Part shown: in pieces, positions 50,501-62,700 of the stretch
Position numbering within the stretch: position 1 is the first letter of the stretch
Layout of the letters: each line of letters begins with the position of its first letter
Assembly: GCA_001643675.2 (NCBI GenBank)
Contig: LSRY02000032.1
Location: 62,001 to 126,000 of the forward strand
DNA length: 64,000 nt
Direction: 5' to 3'
Source of the DNA: Monocercomonoides exilis
Taxonomy: Eukaryota > Preaxostyla > Oxymonadida > Polymastigidae
Notes under the pieces: generated by a model
What the model was told of the DNA's origin: nothing
Database searches by the model: none
What the model saw: only the letters and a program-made list of their open reading frames with translations
Translations under genes and position numbers: made by a program

Positions 50501-51841
50501 CGTTGTGAAAAGATTGGGGAGGAAAGTGGGGTTGGAGGGTGCACAGGAGTCGTTTCTGTTCCTTGAATCACATCAGAAAAAGAAACATGCGCTGTATGTG
50601 ATGTGGATGGAGAAGAAATCGAAGAAGAGGAAGAAGAGGAGGATGAAGAAGAAGATGGTGTTGAATGAGGAGCAGCTGACGACAAAGGCGGTGGAAGTGG
50701 CTGTGAAGGCGACGGCGATGGCTGCAAAAAGGAATGTGTCTTTTGAGAAGCGGTCGTTCTGGCTGTCTGCATAAAAGAATCCTCTGGCTGTGCTGCCGAT
50801 CTGATTGAGGAAGAAGCATTGGCATGTTGAGTGAACAGCTGTGGCTGCGCATAAAGCGACTGCCGATACGCCTCAAATGGACGAAGCGGCTGAGTCACAG
50901 GCGAAGTTACAGCAGCAAAAGAGGAAGGAGCAGAAGTTGAAGCAAATGGAAGACCAGAAGCAGAAGCATAAGCAGCATCAGAAGAAGAAGAAGGAGCTCC
51001 ACCAAATCCAGGGTATTGACTTAGCGCAGCTGCCCGGTTTCTTTCTTTGATTTCTGTTGCCATAAGAAGAGGTTGCACTGTGCTTACTTGATTTTTTTTG
51101 CTTTTCGGTTTGCTTTTGCTTTTAACTACTTTTCGTTGGTTCTTGTGAGTGAGGTTATGTTGTGGAATTCCTTTGTTGTGCTGCTTTTCAGGCTCTGTAC
51201 CAGATGCTTCACCTTCATTTCTGTCATTTGATGACTTTCTTTGAGACACTGGATGAATTGCCTTTGGCTTTGCAGATGCCTCTGTAACAGTTCCAGCAGG
51301 CGTTGAAGAATTGCTTTCCTTTTTGCCTTTTGCTTGTCTTTTCTTTGTTCTTCGTGGCGTTTCCGTCGACAGCGTCATTTTCCATCCTTTTTCTCTTTCA
51401 AGCAGCTTTTCCTGCAATTTTTCCTCTTTTACTCTATTGGAACGTTTGGAAGTCTTCCCTCTTTTTCTTCCCGAATCGCCTTTCTCGTCCTCTTTTCTGT
51501 TTGTCTGTTTGTTTTTGCTTTCCTTTCGTTTTTTCGTTTTTTCACTGATTGAGGCACTGAAACAAGTCGAACTGTCTGTTCTGTCATCGTCGTCGTCATC
51601 ATCATCATCTGCTGATGTATCTTCATCTGATTTTGACTCTTCAGTTGAACTTTCTGACGTGCTATCTGTTTGTTCTTTGTGTGACTTGGATTTTCCTCTT
51701 CTTTTGTGATGCTTATGATGATTGTGATGATGATGATGACTTCTGCTGCCAGACGAATCACTCGAAGAAGATCTTTCCCTCATTGCTTTTCGCTTGCCAT
51801 TTTTCTCATTTTCGCTTTTACTTTCATCATCATCTTCTTCT

Positions 51842-51872
<31 letters not shown>

Positions 51873-53313
51873 TTCCTGTTTCTGTCTGTTCATCTTCTGA
51901 TTTCTCCTTCCTGTGTTTGGAATGTTTGTGCTTTTTCTCTTCTTTTTTGCGGTTGGAAGATGAATTCTTGCGTTTTTGAGCCTTTTCTTCAGATCTGCCT
52001 TCTGATTCATTCTCTTCATCTGTCTCTGGAATGCTATCACTCACCATTCGCTGCCTCGATCGGCTTCGGTTCTTTTTCGATGAATACAATTCATCTTCCT
52101 TTTTATGAATATCTTGAGGCTTATGAAGCTCATTAAGTGGATTATTTTGATCTTCTTTTGCTTGTGCTCCTTTTTTAATTGTTGCTTTCTTCTTCTTCTT
52201 CTTCTTCTTTTTCTTCTTTGGCTTCAGATTTTGCACATCGCACTTCGATGCACCTTTAACCGCTCCTTCTCTTTCATTCATTTTTCGCTCCTCGTCCAAA
52301 CCAGCCAATCCGCTTTCCTGTTCAATCTTTTCTTTCTCTTTCTCTTTCTCTTTCACTGGAGAATGTGCAAGTGTCACAGTCCCCTGCGGTTCCTGCTCAG
52401 CGGCCATCCAAGTTACACGAGGCGGACACATTGCTAGCGGAAGCACAACTTCCGACATTGGCTCAAGAAACTGCGAAGAACCGAGCGACGTGTGGGAAAT
52501 ATGTTGAAATGACAATGATGGGCTTGTGGATTGGGGTTCGTTAATTGATATCGCTGTATCAGAAGGAGATGTATTAGAAGGTAATGATTGGTGACTTGTG
52601 AAAAGTTGAGGTGAATACTCACGTGTTTGAGGCGAAGGGTAAGACGCTTGCTGCTTTTCTTTTTCAGCAGAAAGTATCTCATCATCGTTTGAGCAAATAT
52701 CATTACAAAATGTGTACGCATCTCTTGTATTTTCTTTATTTTCTGATATGTTTTCTGAATATTTCTTTTTTTCATTTTTTCTGTTGTCTGATGGATATGA
52801 AAAAGAACGCTCTTGTGGCTTTTGATTCGCCTGAGCTATATATTTTTTTGTTAATTCTTCAGCCCTTTTAAGATCCTCATTGTCTGGTTCAAATTCAACT
52901 TCGATTGGTTTCACTACTCTTGGGCAGACAGTGCATTTTGTTCCTGATGCTAAAGGCTCAATTAGATATGGGGATGTTTTTGGAGAATACTTCGCCAAAC
53001 CAGGTTGATGTGCAAGATGAGGTGATGTAGTTTTTAATGAAGGATGTATAGAATCATGAAATGAAGAACTCGAATTCTTTGGTGGAGAACGGTGTAATGA
53101 AGAAGCATGAGAAGTATATAAATCAGGAAAGTGATATGGTTGAGTAAATCCATCAAGGGCCCTTGCTTTTCCCTTCTTTTTCTTTCTGCTCTTTGGAAAG
53201 CAAGGCTCTTCTGTTGTAGGTAGCGTCTGCGTTTGACGTGAGTCTTGAGCAGCCCATGAAACTTTCAATGTTGGAAATGAATGTGATTCTTGTGAAATTC
53301 CTCCTTTATGCAA
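47551..53313 (-). CDS. Large low-complexity, probably nuclear protein, unknown (5' end unresolved)
   Basis: Open frame of 1,920 codons in one exon ending with TAA; no known domain seen. N-terminal 170 residues are the most complex part, with a basic KSRKKKKGKARALDGF segment and a CTVCPRVV pair of cysteines followed by VEFEPDNEDLKRAEELTKK, likely a short helical motif. Then come a run of about 11 Lys, an acidic run, a His-rich HHHHHNHHKHHKRRGK patch near 51.7 kb, long Ser/Gln/Pro stretches, a helix with EEEKEAAERAKRTRNGVEEFF, and near the C-terminus an almost pure Glu block (47797-47908). The makeup suggests a disordered nuclear or RNP scaffold, but that is inference from composition. The frame has no ATG near its upstream border; an acceptor at 53327 is likely, so a 5' exon is missing from the model. 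Confidence 0.65.
47797..47908. repeat. Coding poly-Glu tract (CTC/CTT triplets)
   Basis: About 37 consecutive CTC/CTT triplets on the plus strand, with a few TCA/AAT interruptions, coding Glu (GAG/GAA) on the minus strand. Mixed codons suggest selection or age rather than a fresh pure expansion. Confidence 0.85.
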
Positions 53314-53858
53314 GTCAAATCTTTATTGATAATAAATATATATATATATAAAAATAGAGAGCATATTTCGTCTCAAATGATTAAAACTATTTTTCAAAAA
53401 ATTCACAAACATAGATGCAAAAGCATTTTCTGGCTTCTTTTAAAAATAAAACAAAATAACATTTTAAAGGAAGGTGTAAGATAAAAAGAAAAACCAAGTG
53501 GGGGGCATTTTCGAGTGGATTTGAAGCATTTCCAGAATTCTTTTTGTCCAAAGTTTCAAGTCTGTATCTTGTGTCTGCGACGAATCTAAAATCAACAGCA
53601 TATTTCATAGCACATATTTAATAAGAGATATAACAAAATATAGAATTAATACTGATTAAAACTCATCTTCAATTTTTGAATTCCACTTGAAAATTTGATA
53701 TGGTTCTAATTGAACAATTATTCTTTAATATTCGTGCACTCATAAAATAATAGGTAAGCTAAGAAATGCCAACTATTTTTAAATTAAAAAGCAAAAATTC
53801 AACTTTTTTTAAAAAAGATAACAAAAAATATTTTTTATATTTTTAAAAAAATAATTGC
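53314..53858. other. Spacer with a possible 5' exon of the low-complexity gene
   Basis: Minus-strand sequence at about 53509-53588 reads well in one frame (LKLWTKRILEMLQIHSKMPP) and ends ACTTG|GTTTTT, like an exon. Joining it to the likely acceptor before 53326 creates an in-frame TGA, so either a border is wrong or another frame is used (53608-53510 can also read as an ATG-started exon). The remainder, including TA repeats at 53337-53351, is AT-rich. Confidence 0.35.
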
Positions 53859-56800
53859 TTAATAATATGGATAGTAACCTGATGGGCCGGTGTACAATGA
53901 ATGGCCTTTTCGTTCTGATTCCTTCTTTTCTTCTGCATCTATGCATGTTGTCTTTTCAATCTCATCCAAATCTGATGCATTTAACCAATTGGCTGCATCA
54001 GCTAGATCAGAACCATCAAGTGCACTTTTTTCTGTTTTCTGCAAATCTTCAGATTGATCTGAAATGTTTTCAAAGCCAACAGCTGTTCTTCTCATCCCCT
54101 GTTCTTTCTTCTCTTTCCTCATCACATTTTCCCATCTTTCGCCTTCTTTGATTGCCTCCAGCAGCATATTTAATGACCATGGCACGCCCCTCCGCTTGTA
54201 GAAAAGGATGTAAGCATCAGGAATAACCACTTTAGACAGCGAACTGATAGAATTTGGAGAGGAAAGCGGAGGAGGAGTGGAAGAAGAAAGAGAAGAAGGA
54301 GAAGGAGGAGGAGGAGAAGAAGAAGAAGATGATGATGATGACAATGATGATGAAGAAGAAGAATTAGAATAAGAAGAATAAGAAGAATAAGAAGAATAAG
54401 AAGAATAAGAAGAATAGCTTCCATATGCATTATCCATCTCCACCGCACTCGAGTCATTAAATGATATCCATTTTCCTGTTGTCACATTGAAGCCGTATGC
54501 TGTGTAATGCCCGCCGTATGTGGAGCCACTGTGAATAGAGACAGCATACAGGTCATACAAGGCGGGGGAATAAAGAGGAGGAGAAAGAGGAGGAGGAGGA
54601 GAAGAAGAAGAGGAAGAGGAAGAGGAAGAAGAGGAAGAAGAAGAAGATGATGATGATGATTGAGACGAAAAAGAGTGCAATTTGCTTGTATCGCTGCAAT
54701 TTGACACGTCCTTAACGTTGTTGATTGAAGGAGTCCAATGAAGATCTGACATGTCTTCATACATCTGAATCAGCACCTTTCTAATCTCTTCTTCGCTCCT
54801 CCCTTCCCTCTCCATCTTCTCCCGCATCTCAGCCAGCATTTTTTTCTTCTCTTCCATCAGCTCTGCTTCGTTATCTTCTTCTTTTTCTTGTGATTCATCT
54901 ATGAATCCATATGGATCTTTCTCTTTCTCTTTCTCTTTCTCTTTCTCTTCCCTCACATTCCCATCATCCTCTTTGATTTGACTCTCTTCCTCCATTCTCC
55001 CCCACTCTCTTCCTTTCTCCTCCATCATCTTCAACTCCTTCCTCTTCTTCTTCACTGCCCTTTCAATCATCTTCACTCTTTCCTCCACAGACGCATACCT
55101 CATCTGCACAATCTCCATCATCTTCTCCCTTTCTCTCTCTCCGCATTTCTCATAACCCCTCAAATCAAGTCCATTCACTGGATAATCCACAAACAAATCC
55201 AGTTTCGAAGAAGAATAAACCGAACGCCCGATCGAAAACCGCTTCAGCTGCAGCACAAGAATTGGGGGAAATCTCCATATCTCCATCGTCTTCATCGCCT
55301 TCTTGTGCTCTTTGCAGTTGCGGCAGTACCACATGTTGTCTTCATCCAACTCCTTCCGTGTGGTAAACAAATCAAAACAGTCATATATCGAAGCTTTCTT
55401 CTTCTTATTCTTCTTCATCTGTGCTTCTTTATCACTATACAACATCACGTTTTCCTCCTCTTTCTTCTGTGCAAGATGCTCCTTCTTCGTCGTATGCGGC
55501 ACAAGATCCACAGCTTTCTCCCAGTCTACACACTCCGGGCAGATCCACACAACAGTCAGCTGATCGTCATATCTTAGCAACTCCCTCACATTGCCTTCCT
55601 TAGCCCTCCCAACTTCCCTGGGACTTCTTTGTGTGTCCAGCTTCCCAACAACAAGACGATATGGAGTGAGGGCACGTGAGGGTAAAGGTAAAGATTGCAT
55701 CCACTTCATTTGCTGCTCATAATCACTAAAACGTAATTTCGGTGTGGATCTTGTGGAGTCTGTGGTTTTGATTCCTGTTAGTGAAGAATATTGTGTTTCT
55801 GTTGATGTTGATGTTGATATTGCATCAGAATCTGAAGACAATGAAAACTTTGCATCATTTTGCTTTCTCCATTCTTCTTCAGTCAACACACTTAGCCCCA
55901 ATCGTATTCTTTCTTTGTTCTCCTCCTTCAGTTTTTCTCTCATTTTACTTTCTTCCTCTCTTTTCTTCCTCTCTTCTCTGCTCCATTTGTTCTCTTCCTC
56001 TTCCCTCTCATTCACCAGATAGTTGTTCATGTACTGGATAAACCACGGATTCTGCCTCCCTTCCATCTTCTTCTCTGAAAACACTGTTTGTGAAATGGTT
56101 TCCTTCTCAAAGCATCCACCTTCCCCTAAAAATGGCTCAACAAACTTCCGTTTAACCTTCTTTTCTTCTTCTTCTTCTTTTTCTTCCATCTTCTTTGCAT
56201 CTAATTCGATTTTCCTCTCCTTTCCAATATCAGGAAACGCTTCCCTTTCTCTTTCTCCTTCTCCTTCTCCCTCTTCTCTCCCCTTCCTCTCCCACTCCTC
56301 CACCTTCCTCCTCTCCTCGCTCTCCATCCACATCTTCAGCATCACCGGGTCCATCTGCCTCTTCAGCCGCTCCCACACCACACGCTGCAGATCATACTCA
56401 CTCATATGATTCAATCGCACACTCGTCATAAAAGGCATAGCACATGGTGTGGTGGCGTATGGGAAAACAGAAGTTGAGTATGCAGTTCTGGCTGCGTCTT
56501 CTTTCTTCGCTGTCACATTCATCACTTTCATGTTGACAATATCCTCCTCTTCTTCCTTCGCCTTCTCCTCTGCTTTTTTCCGTTTTGCTTCTTCTTCCTT
56601 TTCTGTGGTTGTGTGTTTCCAGGAGTTCTGACTCTGCCAGTAGAACGAGGAAGAAGAGGAAGAAGAAGAATAAGAAGAGGAATAAGAAGAATAAGAAGAA
56701 GACGATCCGTATGTCTTCACATAGTTCCCCGGCGCGTCCACCTCAAACACTGTCAGTCTGTTCTGATACAACCCATTCAGCTCCTGTTTTGCGTCATATA

Positions 56801-59387
56801 CTTTGAAGATGTACCCAAACGCCATATCACATCCAACCATCGGTACTTCCTCGCTTCCTTGTCCGTTCTTTTTCCTTTTCCTTTTCTCTTTCTCTTTCTC
56901 TTTTCCTTCACCTTTCTCTTTCTCTTTCTCCTTTCCGACTGCACAAGAATTTCCTATGCTGCTTCCCCTTTGTCCGTTCCCTCTCCTCTTCAGCTGCAGA
57001 GTGTTGTGCAGAATGCGGAACACATCTCCAACAGTCGCAAACTTCGAGACAGTCAGAACAAGATCTATGCATCGCGTGTAGAAAGGCGTCGAAAACGCAC
57101 ACAGCACCTCTGAAGAACGAGAAAAGACATCATTCTGTTTGTCTCTGATTGTGCTGGAAGATGATGCTTTATTTTTCTGACTTTTGAATTTTTGTTCATT
57201 AGTATTATTACCTGCATCGCATTCTTCTTCTTCCTCTTCTTCCTCTTCCCCAAACCATTTCCCCCCTACTCTCCTTTCCAGCTCCTGTGTGCCCGGGTTC
57301 AAGGGCACATACACCACAAACACCTCAATCGTGTTTTCCTCTGGGAGCGGCAGCGGAATCACTGAAAAAGGGTCATATCTGATGCTTTCTCTGTCGCAGT
57401 CTGGGCATTTCACACAGGAGCGAAAGAGGCCGTGGAACAAGTCCACAACCACAGAGCGGTTGCGCAGCTTGTGCCGCCTCCACATCATCTGTGCCTCGCT
57501 TGTGTCGTCCAGCAGATGGTCGTCGCTCATTTCGGTGTAGGGCTTGTGGCGGATGCGGTTCAGGTCTTCGTGCTGCGGTTGTGGTGGTTGGGGATGTTGA
57601 GGTTTGGAAGAGGAAAAGGGAGGGAATAAAAATGGAAATGGGGAGGAAAAAAAATGGAGGGTGAAGTTTAGAGAATAAATTGATGAAAAAATGAAAAAAA
57701 GAAAAGAAAAGAAAAGAAAATTGTATTGTTATTAAATAAAAATGACTCATTATTATCGACTATTTTCAAAACAAAGAAAATTTTCAAAGCAAAACTGTAA
57801 TCTGTTTAAACAAAAACAATTTCAGTTCTGCTTTATTTATTTATTTATTTATTTATTTTCATTCCCCCAAAATTGAACAATTCTCAAATAAAAAAAAAAA
57901 GAAAGAAAGAAAAAAGAAAAAAGAAAAATACAATAATCCATTTAAATATCCATGCAAACACATATAAGCACTTACTCATCATCATTCATCAACACTCATT
58001 CTCCCTCATACACTCATACTCACAGATACATTCACACACAAACACATTAAATACACAAAATACATTAAAAAACACAAAATTACTCAAAATTACACATATA
58101 CACAAACCAGTCCATCGATCACATAGCTGAGCAGCTCATGTGCATCGTGCTGCTGACAGCCCTTAAACTGCGGAGCAAAGTAGCCAATCACTTTCTTCAT
58201 CACCTTCGGAGACACCGAATCACACTTCGCTTTCAGCATCGCTCCTGTTCCACTCCCACTCACACTTCCATTCCCACTCACACTTCCCGAATCACCAATA
58301 GCCCACATCTCCTTCATCAGCCGTGCAAACTGGGCAGCCATCATTCCTTTGCAGCCGATCGGGTTGTGCGTGTTGAGCTCGAACGCAAAGTGGTTCGACA
58401 GGAAATAGGAAACAAGCGGGACACACTGAGACAGGCACTGCAAGCCGCTGTTCATAAAGCACGTGTTTCCGAGGTTATCCAGGCCAACGACCCCCAAAGG
58501 CGATCGAGAACTTCTCGAATATGACGAATAACTCGACGAAAATTTGCTGCTGCTGTAACTTGAAATACTTGAACTCGAAGAAGGTGTCGTTGATATTAAA
58601 CTTGTTCGACTTAATGATGAACCAGAAGTGAGCTGAGATAAATTGGATTTAGGTGCCCAATATGAAGAAAAATTCGATAATTCACGTTTTTTGCCAATTT
58701 CTGAAGATTTAACATCATTAATATACAACGAAACAAAGTATTCATCGTCTTGAAATGTTGAATTTTCAATAACTTCAACTTTTATGATTTGATATTGCTT
58801 TGCTATTTTCACGAGATCTGAAAGTGTCATAAATTTAAATGATTCTTCTTTATCGCTGCATTTATAAAATTTAATGACACTGTCGAAGCCTATTCCAAGT
58901 TCTGTACACACTTTGAATAAAATGTTTCCTTTTGCATCTCGAGGGCGGAATCCAATAAGTTTAGGCTCCTCTTTACGTCCGTTAGCAGTTTTTAATTGAA
59001 ACCAAATATACTTCATTCTTTTTTCAATGGTTTTGTTATCTCCATCTAATACAATTTCTGTTACAAGTTTTGGTCCTCCGCCAAGGGATTTTTGAAGTAA
59101 ATTCCATGTTTTTTCAGAAACTATATTAAAATGCTTCCCAAGGCATTGATCTGAAAAAAGAAACTTTGGCAAAACAAAAATACACTATGCAATTGCATAC
59201 ATTGAAATAGGGAAAAGTTTTCTTTGTTAAACAAAGGCAGATTATCTATTATTTGTACAGATTCACCTTCAATCAGTTCGTCAGCAAGATCTTGAGTAAT
59301 CAAGCAAGCAGTGGATCCTACTTCTTTATTTGATATGCCTATATCGTTTGAAATGGATTCTTTTTCGAGAGGAGATAATTCCGCCAT
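53859..59387 (-). CDS. USP-C: USP4/11/15-like ubiquitin carboxyl-terminal hydrolase
   Basis: Deubiquitinating cysteine protease. Exons 59387-59201, 59150-58108, 57572-53859 (TAA); introns 50 and 535 nt; 4,944 nt, 1,647 aa. The N-terminus (about 1-120) resembles a DUSP domain and the next 100 residues a ubiquitin-like fold. The catalytic domain begins at GVVGLDNLGNTCFMNSGLQC (Cys about 293, codon 58459-58461), then CQQHDAHELLSYVIDGL joined across intron 2 to HEDLNRIRHKPYTEMSDD, the classical USP4/15 sequence. Zinc ligands: CVKCPDC and WICPEC / WYCRNC. His box HSGSTYGGHYTAYGF (His about 1432) and ISFNDSSAVEMD follow. Cys, His and Asp are all present. The Cys-to-His distance of about 1,140 residues is far above a minimal USP core because of Lys/Glu-rich and Ser-rich insertions. 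Composition steps sharply from AT-rich to GC-richer near 58.5 kb. Confidence 0.94.
57832..57859. repeat. (TTTA)n microsatellite in USP-C intron 2
   Basis: Seven tetranucleotide units inside the 535-nt intron 57573-58107, which also has AAAG/AAAAG runs (57700-57720, 57890-57925) and a CA/CAT-rich stretch. Confidence 0.8.
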
Positions 59388-59748
59388 CAAAATGAAAAAA
59401 ACAAAATTTTAGGATATTTTCACCTATTTTGTAATGGGCAATCTTCTTGTTTTTGATGTTTGGGTTTTTCATTTCTAAGTTCTTTTGAAATACAAGAGAA
59501 AAACTTTATTTTCATCTCTTTTCAAAACTTTTTGCACCATTTATCTCCAATCAAACGTTTTATCAATTATTACATATGATGATAATGATTTGAAACATGT
59601 GATTTGAATAATTTTTAACAAATTGTGAAAATATAAGTGATTTGCGATGTTTAACATTCAATAATTAAGCCATAATTTGATGACATAGCTTACAAAAAAT
59701 TATTAAAAGTGTTGTTTACAGCAATAATCAAATAAAGCAATTGTCAAC
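59388..59748. other. AT-rich intergenic spacer, promoter side of USP-C
   Basis: 361 bp between the Piwi stop (59749) and the USP-C start, both on the minus strand. No supported gene; presumably the Piwi 3' UTR and the USP-C promoter. Confidence 0.5.
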
Positions 59749-62700
59749 TTATATCTGGTAACTAACATTGGGCAATTTAGAATCTGCGCCTTTCAAAACT
59801 TCCTGTGAATGTTGGCTGAGCTTCGCAGCCATCTGGATGGGAAGGGGCATGGAGATCGAGCCAAAGAAGTTGCAGTACATGTAGCAGAGCTGGTGGGTGA
59901 AGTCTTGCAGCTCAGCAGGAGACAGACCGCTCTCGTCAACAGTCACGATGTATCTTGCTGGCAGCACGGTTGTTTGTGGGTTGACAGACTGCGCAATGAT
60001 GAAGAAGTCGTAGAGCTCGTCAGACACAATGTCACTGTCGATGATCGTCCCTGGCTGCGGATTGCGGCCTGAGACATCGAAGAAGCGATGGTTGGTCTTC
60101 TTCTCCACACACAGGAACGCATGGCGGGGCTTGTATTCGTATCCGTCCTGGTCAAACTGGTGGAAAGCATTGAGCAGCTGCGGGTACTCGAGTTTCACAG
60201 ACTTGCTGAGCATGCCTTCACCAAGTCCGTCGTGGTACACAAACACCCAAGTTGGCAGCTTTCTGTTGACGCTGAGGTATTTGTCAAGTGACTCCTTCAT
60301 GAACCTGTCAAAGTTCCTCTCTACAACATCGCTCTTCGGCGGGCACTTCATCGTGCGCTGGTGGAACTGCGTCATGTCGTGGTTGAACGAGGCCACAAAC
60401 GCGGCGGTGCCTTCCTTCATCTGCTTGCCCTTCGATAGGATGATGGACGCCACCATCACACCACCGTCCTCCTTCTCAGGCGACGAGGTCGGAGGAATCA
60501 CACGTGTGAAGGCTGGGCGTGGAATAGACCAGCACACGCCGCCCAGCTTCTGCGTGATCTGCGTCCAGAGGCCAGTGATCATCGACAGCTGCGCTTTCTT
60601 CGCATTGATGGCTGTGACTGCCTGAGATGGGACTGGTTTTTTCACTTCGGTGATGTACTTCAGCTGTCTGTAGCGTTCAGTGTCCTTGTCTGGCAGAATG
60701 AACATCACGAGCTGCACGTTCTTGTACTGCGGGGTGAAGGCCTGGTCGAACTCTTCGCAGAAGTCGCGGGGGCGGCTTCCTCTCAGCTTGATCTCGCGCG
60801 GGCGCTCGATGGTGGTTCTCTGGGCAACACGGCGCATTCCGTCGAGGAGCTTGTCCAGGCAGTACTGGTCGCGGTCGTTGTAGACAACCACCCAGTTGGT
60901 CAGCTGCACGGGGCGAAGAAGAGAGTTCTGCTTTGTGGCATCGCGGAATGATCCTTTGTTTTTAAAAAAGAAAGAAAGAAAGAAAGAAAATGAATGTGAT
61001 GGAGTTGGATTATGGAGAGTTGTTGTCGGTGAAAATAATTGTTCATTACATTTAAAAAATGAACAAATGTTGGAAAGTTTTAGTGAAAAATACATTTAAA
61101 AAAAAGTGGGTTTCGAAAAGTTGAAAATTATTTGGGGGGAAAAAAGCAAGTACGTACCATTTTGAACAGTGACGGTTCTTCCAGCACCCCAGCTAAGTTC
61201 CACTGGTGGAGCCATACGAGCATTGATTTGGATCATCTTCTTCTCTTTCATGGAAATTCCAAGTGTATCCATTTGCTTTTTTTTTTTTAAAGGATAATAA
61301 TTATGACAAGATTTAATCAAATTGAAGATAATGCAAGTTAAAAAAAAAGGATTTAATTGTTAAAAAATAAATCCATATGAAACGAGAATATTAGCAAACA
61401 TTCTAAATTTATATGTTTACAACGATGAATAAATGTTAAACAGCAGCCAGGGCATGCGTTTGAAAGGATATACATGTAAATTCGATGATTACATGCATCA
61501 CAAGAAAATTGGATTAGCATATGAAAAATGAAATAGAAAAACATAAAGAAATAGAAATAACTTCAAAAAATGAATTTGACAGACGGTTGATTCAAAGAGT
61601 GACAGTGTAATTTTGTCGATCATTTCCTTTCTCTGAACAGGTGAAAGTTGATGTGATTCCTTAATTCTCTTCATCATCATGAAATCTCTTCTAACATTGT
61701 CGGGTCTAAACAAATAATTCATAGACATTACAGAAATAAAAAATAAAGATTTTCAATGACGTTTAATCAGAAATAAAAAATGAAGCCATAAACATAACAA
61801 AAATGTTTAATTCATAAAATAACAAAAATGATCCTTTTTAATGCTTTAAAAAGTAATAATATATTTTTTCATTGAAAACATACACTCCAGTAGCATATGC
61901 AACTTGCAGTGGGATCATAGCCAAGCGAGAACCTCCTCTGCCTGATGGTCTGCAAACAAGGATTGGCTGATCGTCCTCCAATCTGATGTTGTATCTATCC
62001 ATATAATACTCTTCCAAACTCTCCTCCTTCACTTCATATTCGCCTTGTGCTTCTCCTTCGACTTCTGGTTTTTTGTCGTCTTTTGGTTGTCCTTCTTCTT
62101 CTTTATGATTCTCGATTTTCACAGAACGCTTGAATTTGTATGTTTTGGGGGTCATGTTTAAAATCATATCCAGCACGATGTACGGGAAGCAACGTTGACC
62201 ATATTTTGTGACAATGCACATCCCTTTTACTTGATTTCTCAGCATTTCTGCTTCTGGTGAATCCAGACGGCATCGTGCTTGCTTCCATTGTTCCAATAAT
62301 GTGTCTGTACGCATGATTGCGTGGGCTTTATCAGCACATAATGTTGGTCCACTTATAGATCTATAAATTACAAATCTCGTTCCATTCCATATTTCCAAGC
62401 GTGTGCCTGCAATAGTTGTTTTATCATTTGGATCCAACATGTCACGCCTTATTTGAACAAATCCTTTTGTTTGCTGAATGTTTCTAATAAATACATTCAA
62501 CCATTGGTATGGGAAATCTGGCATAGATGGCACGTAAACATTAGCAGATTTCACTGTCAATTTATAAACATGAGTTTCATCTTTTCTTTTCCTTGACAAT
62601 TCAACTGTTTTTTCTTCAATAGATTGGCCATAGCTATACAATGCAGTTCCATCAAATACTTAATGCAAATATATATTATCAATCATGAATCGTTTATTAA

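Noticed and set aside
52321-52356. Short TTTCTC tandem units resembling a repeat array
   Set aside because: No spacers and no unit longer than six bases; it is a coding Lys/Glu microsatellite, not a CRISPR array (and the DNA is eukaryotic).
54978-55577. 199-codon His/Leu-rich plus-strand frame inside USP-C
   Set aside because: Antisense shadow of Lys/Glu/Met-rich coding sequence.
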